In this document: one piece after another, positions 55,387 through 64,000 of the stretch | How positions within the stretch are numbered: position 1 is the stretch's first letter | Layout: every line of letters begins with the position of its first letter | Assembly: GCA_014058105.1 (NCBI GenBank) | Contig: JACGCM010000003.1 | Span: 496,001-560,000 of the forward strand | Direction of reading: 5' to 3' | DNA: 64,000 nucleotides | From: Kingdonia uniflora | Taxonomy: Eukaryota > Streptophyta > Magnoliopsida > Ranunculales > Circaeasteraceae | Notes under the pieces: model-generated | Databases searched by the model: none | What the model was told of the DNA's origin: nothing | The model's input: only the letters and a program-made list of their open reading frames with translations | Position numbers and translations under genes: made by a program

Positions 55387-57030
55387 ATGATTTATGGTCT
55401 CTATACGTGACCGTCTCAAGCAAACGAATGAGAAGCTAATGAGTTCGTTGAAGATCCATCGCAAACCTAATTCGAATAAGAAGGATGATTTGGAGATGGG
55501 CGATCCCAACGAAAGACTCACAATTTTGAAAATGATAGTTTCTGCCCTAACTTCTACTATAGGGGAGTTAGTGGAGTAGTTGCGCCTCACGAACCTCGCG
55601 AAGGCTTCCGCTTCGGCGAAATGGCATGACCGTTTGAAGAAGAAAGGGGTTATGGAGGTGGATGGTGACAAGGACGTTCTGGTATTCGATGATTCTAGTG
55701 ATGCCAATTCTATCAAGGAGTGCCCAGGTCTTGGTAAGTCAGTAAATCCTATGCGTAATCTTTGTCTTAGTTTTAAGATTGAGATTCCAGTTTTTGATGG
55801 TTCTGTCGATGTCGAGAAATTAGAGAATTGGTTAGATAGGTTGAAGACCCATTTTTCAATTAATGAATATTCTAATGCTTAGAAGATTTGTAACTCAACT
55901 TTAAAATTCACAAGCCACTCACTCACGTGGTGGAAATCCTATTGAAAACGACATGATGCCAAAAATCTAAGTTAGAAGGAATTCAAGGTCTTGGTGAGGA
56001 AGCAATTTTATCCTATTGGGTATGAACAGAAGCGATGGTACAAATGGCACAACTTGCGCCAAAGAATTGGGCAATTCGTGCAATAGTTCACTACAGAGTT
56101 TCATAATAAAGCATTAGTTTTGGATATTGACGTGGAGGAGTATGATGTGTTCATGAAGTATACAGGGGGTTTGTCGGAGTCCATTCGAAGTAAATTAAAG
56201 CTCTTCAATGTGGCAAATATCGAAGACGAGACCGTTAAAGAAATTACCATTGAAAACAAGTACTTGAAGGCCGACAAGAAAGGCGATAAGAACAAGTCGG
56301 GGTACAAGGCTAATTGGAAGTTTGATCAAAAAGGGAAGTCCAAAGGAGAGGGGTCTTTATTCAAGGGAACTATTTGTAGTCATTGCAAGGCTAATGAGCA
56401 TAATTCATATAGATGTTGGAAACTTCACCCAGAGTTTCGGCCGAAGGAGGAGAAGGGCAAGAAAGAGAAACGTGCACAAACCGCAGTGATTGTGGATCTT
56501 TCGAATTTAGATAAGAAAAATCCTAAGCTTACTCTAATGTTCAAGCTACCTCTGGCTATCGACAAGGCGAGTCGGGAAGAGCTATTCTTTGTCAGCATTC
56601 AGGTGAAGCAGAGCTTAGTCGAGGCCATTATTGATCCGGGTAGTCAGAAGAATTTAATTTCTGAGACGTTGGTAAGGAAGATGGGTTTGACGATTATAGA
56701 TCATCCTAAGCCGTATAGTTTGGGGTGGTTTCAGAAAGATGCGGAGGTGATGGTCACGAAGCAGTGTACATTCAAGTTTGCGATTTCTGAGAAGTTTATT
56801 GACGAGGTAACGTGTGAGGTGGTTCTTTTGGATGTGTGTCAGGTCATCTTGAGTAGCTCTTATCTTTGAGACTGAGATGCGATTTATTACCGTAGAGCTC
56901 GCAAGTATCGTCTTGTGAAGGAGGGAAAGAAATTCCATATCAATGCTTGTAAGGAGCATGTCACTACGTCAAATTTGGTAACGGCGACTCAGGTGAAGCG
57001 GTTGGTTAATGAGAGCGGCAAGTTTGTGTT
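55387..57030 (+). pseudogene. Gag-protease frame of body 3
   Basis: The best-kept body. 55580-55882: IPVFDGSVDVEKLENWLDRL. 56120-56869 (250 codons): MDIDVEEYDVFMKYTGGLSE, zinc knuckle CSHCKANEHNSYRC (intact C-x2-C-x4-H-x4-C) and protease AIIDPGSQKNLISETLV with D-P-G-S instead of D-S/T-G-S. Then PKPYSLGWFQKDAEVMVTKQ and VVLLDVCQVIL. In-frame stops remain at about 55577, 55880 and 56867. Confidence 0.82.
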
Positions 57031-57109
57031 ATTGGTGTGACCGGTTCAGGAGGGTACGTCGACTCGAGTGTTGTCTCCAATGACAATGTTTTTTAAGCAA
57101 TAAACTGAT

Positions 57110-57526
57110 ATGGGGAGGTTACAAGAGGAGGTTGTGGTACATACTAATCACAAACCATTTCAGTTTTTTGCTACACAATCCAAGCTACAACTAACTCGTC
57201 AGATGAAGGGGAGGTCGTATCTCCAACAATTGCCCTTAATTATACAGTATACGAAGGGAGTGGACAAGAAATTGGCTGATTGGTTATCTCGACCCCCATT
57301 ACCAGCTATTTTTGTTATGTTGGTTTCTATGCAGATACAGCCTTTTGTTAGGTCAGGTTATGTTGTGGGATATGATGATCCTAGGGGGCGTAGTGTATTT
57401 TTCTTAAAGTTGCTGTCAGGGAAGACATGTGGTGGTTTTGAGTCGTTCTGAGTTGGGAAGAAGGGTCAGCTACCTAGTATGTGGAAGTGGTATCGCAGGG
57501 TACTGGGCGGCGCCATGGGGGAGCCA
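57110..57526 (+). pseudogene. RNase H tail and 3' remnant of body 3
   Basis: Same junction as body 1: EEVVVHTNHKPFQFFATQSK, QLPLIIQYTKGVD, KKLADWLSRPPLP, then polypurine ATGGGGGAGCCA beside LTR4. Confidence 0.78.
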
Positions 57527-58062
57527 TGATCCAGGAGGATCTGAGTTTTTTTTTACATTTTAAGAAGTTTATTCGAACAGACACCCTTTTGTATTCGAAT
57601 AGAGTCTTTTCCTATTCGAATACATTTCAACCTGATCAGTTTTATTCGAATAGACTTATGTCTGTTCGAATACATTTCAACCTGATCAGTTTTATTCGAA
57701 TACAAATTATATGTATTCGAATACATCTTTGTTTATTCGAACAGAAACTTGTTTTGTTCGAACAGAGGCGCAATTCGGCCTTTTTTCTTTTAGGCGGTGA
57801 TTATATTTAGGATGCGTGCTTTTGCCTCGAGATGTGTGGGATTTGTAATTCTGAGTTCCCTCTATATAAAGGGAACTTAGGTTATTTTCTAGGTAAATTT
57901 TTTATGTTAGATTTGAAAGAGTTCAGAGAGTAACCTAGGGTTTTGAGAGATTTTCTTCTTGTAATTACTTCGTTTTAAGTAATCGAATTCTCTATTTTTC
58001 CAAAACGATTGGTGTTCTTCGTATATCTCTACTAACACAAGCTTCTCAATCGTAATGTGGAT
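57527..58062 (+). repeat. LTR4 (type 2), fused at its end to body 2
   Basis: Aligns with LTR3. The last bases read TAATGTGGAT and pass straight into AACAAATTGGCTGAT of the RNase H tail, so GTGGAT is shared by LTR and pol. Confidence 0.82.
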
Positions 58063-58375
58063 AACAAATTGGCTGATAGGTTATCTCGACCCCCATTACC
58101 AACTACTTCTGCTATGTTGGTTTCTATGCAGATACATCATTTTGTTACGTCAGGATATGTTACAGGATATGATGGTCCAAAGGGGCATAGTGTATTTCGC
58201 CGAAAGTTGCTGCCAGGCAAGACATGTGGTGGTATTGAGTCATTCTGAGTTGGGAAGAAGGGTCAGCTACCTAGTAAGTCGAAGTGGTATAACAGGGACA
58301 TGGGCAGCGGCGCATTCCAACCTCTTAATAGTTCCAGCTTGAGCAGGAACACAAGGCTCCTAAAGGGGGGAGCCA
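58057..58375 (+). pseudogene. RNase H tail of body 2, right part, and polypurine tract
   Basis: VDNKLADRLSRPPLPTTSAM, then the 3' remnant (QLPSKSKWYNRDMG) and TAAAGGGGGGAGCCA before LTR5. Confidence 0.78.
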
Positions 58376-58879
58376 TGATCCAGGAGAATCTAGTCGAAGA
58401 CCAAAAATTAGTAAAGTCGTTCGAACGACTCGTTCGAGCGACTCTCTATTTCGTTCGAACGACTTATATTCATCCCACTGGAAATTTGGCCCATAACCAT
58501 ATTTCATTCGAACGAGTTAAGTTTTCGTTCGAACGACTAGGCAAGTTTCCAGAGTCTTAAACCAATTAGTTGTAAAGTCGTTCGAACAACTCCCTAGTTC
58601 GTTCGAACGACTTTGGCGGTATTTTTGATTTTCAGGCGTTGTTTTGCTTCAAGATCTGTTCTTTTATGATTTTCGAGTTCCCTACTATATAATGGGAACT
58701 TAGGTTATTTCTTTTCTTATGTTAGATCTAAAAAGTGTTCTGAGGAAGCCTAGGGTTTTTGGAGTGATTTTCTTTTAATTACTTCAATTTTTAAGCAATT
58801 GAAGCTTTATTTTTCTCAATCAATTGGTGTTCTTCATACTTTTCAGCTAACTAGAGCTTCTCAATCGTATTGTGGATTA
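58376..58879 (+). repeat. LTR5 (type 1)
   Basis: TGATCCAGGAGAATC to TGTGGATTA, 504 bp, followed by target duplication CATGA. Well-kept GTCGTTCGAACGAC palindromes near 58418, 58450, 58575 and 58600. TATA is ACTATATAATGG. Confidence 0.83.
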
Positions 58880-58884
58880 CATGA

Positions 58885-59714
58885 GCACATGCGCTTCTAT
58901 CTAGATAGTTCATAGTTATGCTCTTTGGGAATGAGCATAATATGTATTGTTTACATTGAGTACATGGTATCGGGGGGCTCATGCGCCCATAATATATATT
59001 ATTAACATTTAGATGATCATTTTTTGCATCCCATCTTTGTATTAAATATTTTCTATAAAAAATGCCTTAAACTTGAATTTTATTTTTACGTAGAAAATTA
59101 CTTAAATAAAATAGGCAATCTCCACTTGTACATCCTTATTGGGTGCATGTGCTTCTGGGACAACTCTACTTGACAACCCGCATCTTTTTCATATAATCAT
59201 TGACTTGGCACGACCCGCCCTAGCGATATTCATCACATTGTGGGCTGGCAAAACCGGACAATTCGTCCCTGTCCAAGGAAATATAGCACTTCGATTCAAC
59301 TTTTTACTTCAAATCACTTTTGGACCATTAATTTGGGAATTAGTCACCTTTGGACCCATGTTTCACAAAGTGTCGTCATTTATCCAAGACTTCTTTCGAC
59401 CATTCTTGTGCATTGGTCGTGTTTTTTTACCGAACTTGTGTGCATTTAGTCATTTTAGTATTTTATTGTACTTTGGGTCATTTTGGACCGATATTAATGA
59501 ACGCTGTCATCTTTGACCCCTAGCAAATAAGGGCATAAGGGTCTTTTTTGACTTCTAATATGTGCACGGGTTATCTTTAGCCCTAATAAGACCATGAGGT
59601 CATTTTTCAACCGTAATATATAAACAGGTTCATCTTCGGCCCCCTAATATGTACACAGGCTAATCTTTGGCCACTAATAAAGGCACATCATTATTAAGCT
59701 TTCAAAAAAAAAAA
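58885..59714 (-). other. LARD2 internal segment right of the gag-only array
   Basis: 58885-59330 is the reverse complement of LARD1 13510-13080. It contains a plus-strand 125-codon frame (59139-59516), antisense to LARD2, whose first half resembles the antisense frame of LARD1. 59330-59714 has short repeats of GGTCATTTT and TAATATGTACACAGG. Confidence 0.65.
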
Positions 59715-60370
59715 AAAGTAGTCCTCATAAGACTAACTTACTTGGTCATTGTAACAACCATATGAGAAAATACTTGGAAACTTTCTAAGCTCAACAAAAT
59801 TTTAAGTAGTCCTCCTTGGACTATCTTACTTGGTCGTTCTAATGACCATACAATAAAATACTTGGGAACTTTTCGGAGCAAAATTTTAAGTAGTCCTCGT
59901 AGGATTAATTTGGTCATTGTAACGACCATATGAGAAAATACTTTGAAACTTTTTGGAGCTCCACAAAATTTGTTAGTAGTCCACTTAGGACTAACTTGGT
60001 CGTTGTAACGACCATTTGATAAAATACTTGGGAATTTTTTATAGCTCCCCAAAATTTAAGTAGTCCTTGTTGGACTAACTTACTTGGTCGTTGTAACGAC
60101 CATGTGCAAAAATATTGGGGAACTTTTCAGAGCTCCCGAAAAATTTTAGTAGTCCTCATTGGTCTACTTTACTTGGTCGTTGTAACAACCATTTGAGAAA
60201 AAACTAGGGAACTTTTCGGAGTTCCACAAAATTTCTAGTTTTCCTTGTTGGACTAACTCACTTGGTCGTTAATTTTAACGACTATATGAGAATACTTGAG
60301 AACTTTTCGGAGCTCCACTACATTGTTTGTAGTCCTCGTTGGACTAACTTACTCGGTCGTTGTGTATTTG
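59715..60370 (-). repeat. LARD2 ~88-bp tandem repeat, about eight units
   Basis: Units contain AAGTAGTCCTCGTTGGACTA, ACTTACTTGGTCGTTGTAACG (hairpin GGTCGTTGTAACGACC), ATATGAGAAAATACTTGGG and AACTTTTCGGAGCTCCACAA. Same palindromic cores as the Tat 88-bp repeat. LARD1 has ~1.5 units. Confidence 0.85.
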
Positions 60371-61198
60371 TTGGTCTTGGTTGCTTCAAAACTCCCAACT
60401 AAATATGTAAGAGGGTGTTTTCACTTCAATAAATAGCCCAATATTTGTAGAAGAGCGTTTTAGCTTCAAAAAATGGCCCCAGTAGGCGTTTTTACCTCTT
60501 AAAACACCCCCTAGTATTCGTACGAGGACATTTTTACTTTAAAAAATTGGCCCCTATATTCGAAACTTCAAAAAACACCCCTAGTATTCAAAAGAGTGCG
60601 CTTTTACTTTAAAAAAACGCCCTCAGTGTTCCTAGAAGGGCATCCCTAGTACGTGCATGAGGTTGTCTTTGGACTAGTAAAGGTCGTCGTATGACCTCCG
60701 TTGGCTTTCTTTTTGCCAAAGCTCAGCATATTTTTTATTGGTCATTTTTGGACTCGTAAGGGTCATCTTATGACCTCCTCTGGGCTTTGTTTTCGTTAAA
60801 GTTCCCAACATTTTTTTTACAAGTCCTTTTCAAAACAGTAAGGGTCGTCTTATGACCTCCATTGGGCTTTGTTTTCATCATAGCTCCCAACATTTTTCTC
60901 CTTTTTTTCTTTTTACAAGTCCTCTTTGGACCGGTGATGGTCGTCATATGACCTCTATTAGGCTTTGTTTTCTTCAAAGCTCCCAACATAATGTAGGACA
61001 TTTTTACTTCAAAAAAATGCCCCCAGTATTTGTAGGAGGGCATTTTTACTTCAAAAAATGCTCGTAACGTTTTTTGTTTTTGTTACGGGTGCTCTTTGGG
61101 CCAGTGAGGGTCATCTTATGACCTCTGTTGGGCTTAATTTGTTTTCTTCAAAACTCTCAACATAATGTAGGACGTTTTTATTCCAAAAAATACCCCCA
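60371..61198 (-). repeat. LARD2 further repeats
   Basis: 60371-60640: variants of TTTTACTTCAAAAAATGCCC and CCCAGTATTCGTAGGAGG. 60660-61180: about five ~90-130-bp units with AGGGTCGTCTTATGACCTCC (hairpin-forming), GGGCTTTGTTTTC and AAAGCTCCCAACAT. Confidence 0.75.
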
Positions 61199-61915
61199 GT
61201 GTTTGGGGAAGGCGCTTTACTTCAAATGGCAGTTAAATGTGAGCATTCTTCCTTCCATTTTCAAGGTGATCCTAATTTGAAGTCTTTGTTAGATAATATG
61301 AGGATTAAGTCTGCTCCTAGGCTTCCAAAACCTATTAAATGGATTGCATTGAGCCCATCCAGTGATTTTCAAATTATTCTAAATTGTGATGCTAGCAAGG
61401 ATGATGAGAGAGCTAGATTTGGTGGTATCTTCAAACTAAGGAATGGTATACCTATAGTGGCTTTTATTGGAGAAGCGGACTCTTCTTTAACAGGTAGAGA
61501 ACTTGAAATTGTTTTTGTGTAGCAAAGGCTGAATTGGCTAATAAGTTGGGCATACCTAGACTTCAAGTCATTACTGATTTTTTATATGCAAGCAGAGTGA
61601 TGAATAAACTATGGAAGCCACCCTGGAGATGTTTACATGATCTTAGACAAATGCAACTATGGTATAAGGATGACAACTGCTTATACAGTTTTAATTACAG
61701 AGAAGGAAGCAAAGCTGCAAATTTTGTTGCATCCAAGATGCATCCATGGCCAAACATGTTTATCTTTCCTCAAGATTTTTCTGTTGAGCTTACTTCTTAT
61801 TGTATAGCTGATTCTAAATACTGTAAATACCATAGATTGTAACACAGTTTGTTTACTTGTATATAATACCTTGTGGGGGTCTGGCCTAACCCCAGCTTTC
61901 TTGCAAAAAAAAATT
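61199..61915 (+). pseudogene. LINE 3' end with RNase H domain, copy 1
   Basis: Frame 61199-61522: KPIKWIALSPSSDFQIILNC, DASKDDERARFGGIFKLRNG, AFIGEADSSLTGRELEIVF. After a frameshift, 61534-61842: IPRLQVITDFLYASRVMN, SFNYREGSKAANFVASKMHP. These are the D-A-S, G-R-E, T-D-F and R-E-x-x-x-x-A-D-x-x-A blocks of the RVT_3-type RNase H at the end of plant LINE ORF2 and related proteins; here A-D is A-N. The end GGGGGTCTGGCCTAACCCC then A9 (61908) is a typical LINE 3' tail. RT is missing, so it is 5'-truncated. Confidence 0.72.
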
Positions 61916-62059
61916 TGTTAATGACATGCTAAGCGGAAGTTGAAAGGCAATGAAAATTATAGGTGATGCAAAATTGAATACAAAATAATCTTCTTGTGCT
62001 CCGCAACAAACACAATATTCAGACATATTTGTAACTTTCTGTAAGGTGATAGCTAACAT

Positions 62060-62790
62060 GCAAGTAACATGCGATGGGCTCCTGATCACCTCTTTGTTAA
62101 CAGTGACATAGCCAAAACAGCTTGTGATATGCAGCTCATCCCTAATCAATCTTCTTGGGATATGCATACATGGTTCAGTAAGGCATCAAAATTAACTCAT
62201 GGGCAACATTATAGGCATTCCTACTTCCTTTATATGCTAGGAGATATGGAGGGCCAGATGAAACTACAGATACTATCGAAAACGTTAGTAAATGGCTTCA
62301 GGAACTCAACTATAAAAAAATCAAAATTTAAAAAAGTGGCTAATTTCACTGAAAAGATATCACTGCAAGTACTGACTAAGAAAGTGTCATAGACAGGTTC
62401 CTTATGAAAGACCAAAAGTTATCAGATGGATTAGACTACATCCAGGTACATTTAAGTTGAACACAGATGGTTCAACTTCATCTGTGTAATGCGCCTTGCT
62501 TATTCTGTTGCATTGGGTCCAGGAACAAGCACTGTTGCAGAGCTATATGGTATTCTACATGGTCTCAGGTTATGCAAAACACGCAATTACACTCATGTTA
62601 TTGTTAAGAGAGGCTCACAAGTCATAGCTAACTGGTTCTACAACGAAGGAAAGTCTTTCCAAAGTTTGCTGCCAATCACAAGTCATAGCTTTTTTTACAA
62701 ATGTGCCTAATACATGTTTACAGGGAGGCCAATCACAAAGCAGATTCTTTACCCAAGTTGAAATGTGCTCAACATAACAGCCTATAGATC
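62060..62790 (+). pseudogene. LINE-type relic with RNase H domain, copy 2
   Basis: 62210-62290 reads EIWRAR with stops, like the W-x-I-W-x-x-R-N motif that precedes RNase H in LINEs. 62405-62480: IRWIRLHPGTFKLNTDGSTS, the start of the RNase H domain with N-T-D-G. 62489-62710: AELYGILHGLRLCKTRNYTH and VIVKRGSQVIANWFYNEGKS. 62715-62760: VYREANHKADSLPKL. All four RNase H acidic regions can be found, though the D of the third is Lys-Arg here. Stops at about 62487 and a shift near 62700 break it. Confidence 0.68.
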
Positions 62791-63522
62791 CTCCAAGACA
62801 GATGCCAATCAGTCAGAAAATGATGTACTGTGTTTTTCTTTTGAAAACAAGTTTTAGCCCTCCTCTTGCAAATATCCATTTATTCCAATAGAACTACAAA
62901 AACAAAAATAAAATAAAATGTGATGGGGTCAAATAAAAATAAAAGAGCACATGAACAATTTATTATGAGAGGTTTACAGGCAATGTCGGCCAAATTTGTC
63001 TTTCAGCATGAATCACACATGAAGGAACAACAAGGCAACTAGTTTGCAGTCTCTTTACAAATCACTAATAAGACTTACATCTTGTAACGCGACGCAAATT
63101 TTACAGCCTTACGCCCCACAGACTTGCAACGAAGTAGCCTGCTTGTTTCTTCAGGCTTGCAAACAAAGTTTTGTCTGGTGAACTAGTTTTGTCTTCTCTA
63201 TGCATCTCGCTACCTACGGTCATTGTTAGCGGACTTGTTTAGGGCATTTGCTCTTTTCTCCCTCCTATATTTGACCGGCTAGGCAACCTCACATCTTCTT
63301 TTGTATTTTGCTTACAAATAGTTAACTGTACTAACCAAAGAGCCAACATTGGAGAACAAAGATACGTGAACATTTTGAGGTTGTGCTAAATGGAGGACCA
63401 AGATTCGAGGGCTGCATCTTCCACTTTGTGCCCAACATATGCTAACTTTGGTTGTGAAGCGAGTTTGTTATTAATCTATCAAATACGTAGAATTATCAAT
63501 ATATCAAAATAGGATTTGCCCA
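62791..63522. other. Unassigned DNA
   Basis: No frame or repeat of note. Confidence 0.35.
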
Positions 63523-63654
63523 AAGTTCAATGACATCTGTTTTTTCATCAATTATCACGAAAGAAGAAGTTCAATGACATCTGTTTTTTCATCAATTATC
63601 ACGAAAGAAGAAGTTCAATGACATCTCTTTTTTCATCAATTATCAAGAAAGAAG
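63523..63654. repeat. 44-bp tandem repeat, three units
   Basis: Units at 63523, 63567 and 63611. The first two appear identical and the third differs at two positions. Core AAGTTCAATGACATCTGTTT ... ATCACGAAAGAAG. Young expansion. Confidence 0.92.
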
Positions 63655-64000
63655 ATAAAAGAAACAATGGTGTTGTGAAGGAGATACCTTTCATGGAAAA
63701 GAAGCCTGAGAATGATTGTCCAATGTGACATAGTGGTTCTAGATTCCTTTACAAATCCATTGCCCTCCGCTGAATTTATCGGTTATATTAGAGTGTGTAT
63801 TTTGGCAATAATTCTACATTTATATTGGTTATTAAAATTGATACAGTCCAATAAAACAAAAACAGCTAGTTCAACTCCATTTCTTTTATGACTTTTTCAT
63901 GTAAGCATATGGCAGTGCCCAAGTAGGCCTATATACAATACGTTAGTTCCTATACGAAATTCACATCCCATAGAGCTACTTAACCATCCGAGTTTATAAT
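63655..64000. other. Unassigned DNA at the window end
   Basis: AT-rich; no feature seen. Confidence 0.35.

Larger units (their letters stand above)
49649..58879 (+). mobile_element. Five-LTR array of gag-only gypsy derivatives (TR-GAG-like)
   Basis: Order: LTR1, body 1, LTR2, body 2 (cut), LTR3, body 3, LTR4, body 2 remainder, LTR5. Outer LTRs are one type (TCGTTCGAACGA motifs). LTR3/4 are another type (TATTCGAATA motifs) but carry the same gag family. The outer duplication CATGA is at 49644-49648 and 58880-58884. Bodies hold gag and protease, then jump to an RNase H tail and a short 3' end. RT and integrase are absent at the same point in each. Confidence 0.85.
48593..61198 (-). mobile_element. 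LARD2: second, inverted non-coding Tat-related element, split by a gag-only array
   Basis: The minus strand matches LARD1 at its 3' end: 49357-49648 plus 58885-59330 correspond to about 13830-13080 of LARD1. The two parts join precisely when 49649-58884 is removed (TSD CATGA). Only one LTR (48593-49356) is present. The 5' side ends in repeats at about 61198, where LINE sequence begins, so the 5' LTR is lost. No coding. Confidence 0.82.

Noticed and set aside
59738..60052. 104-codon minus-strand frame
   Set aside because: Inside the LARD2 88-bp repeat; peptide repeats with the unit and has no motif.

Overview
This window is nuclear DNA from a plant, most likely a eudicot. It holds AT-rich, gene-poor intergenic sequence built from nested, decayed retrotransposons. 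The evidence is: plant-type LTR elements (Sirevirus-like Ty1/copia, Tat-lineage Ty3/gypsy, TRIM and gag-only elements), tRNA-derived SINE-like and LINE relics, a plant-mobile-domain relic, and intron-bearing fragments of a plant YBEY/HAD-type gene. I found no intact host gene, no rRNA, no organellar block and no CRISPR. I cannot name the species.

Layout. 1-2731: unassigned DNA ending in a 599-bp LTR. 2732-19158: a Sirevirus-like copia element on the minus strand (gag, protease, integrase, RT/RNase H, env-like region, ~1-kb LTRs). It was broken by a solo LTR (17168-17926), a tRNA-like SINE (16124-16216) and a 4.6-kb non-coding LTR element, LARD1 (9798-14394, TSD ATAAC). 19159-28160: LINE relic, MITE-like DNA and a cluster of TRIM/small-LTR elements, some head to head. 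28160-41450: a plant-mobile-domain (PMD) relic split by a 12-kb Tat gypsy element (28457-40527, minus strand). The Tat element carries two RNase H regions, tandem repeats in its 3' non-coding part and an apparently spliced ORF on the opposite strand. 42047-48590: LTR fragments, minisatellites, a decayed YBEY-HAD gene (45050-46115, minus) and a 1.5-kb small LTR element. 48593-61198: a second, inverted LARD copy (LARD2) split by a five-LTR array of gag-only gypsy derivatives (49649-58879, TSD CATGA). 61199-62780: two RNase H-type LINE 3' ends. The rest is unassigned.

How the parts relate. The Tat element and the two LARDs share LTR ends (TGTAGGAGCACGCTCC...), a similar primer-binding region and homologous tandem-repeat units. 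The Tat family is therefore the likely source of the LARDs and probably mobilised them. Each copy has amplified a different repeat unit, which looks like satellite DNA forming inside a retrotransposon family. The gag-only elements at 50-58 kb share one pol deletion, so they spread after losing RT and most of integrase. Every coding region seen is disrupted by stops, frameshifts or catalytic substitutions. Activity today would need proteins supplied from elsewhere.

All domain calls are from reading translated motifs by eye. No database search was run.
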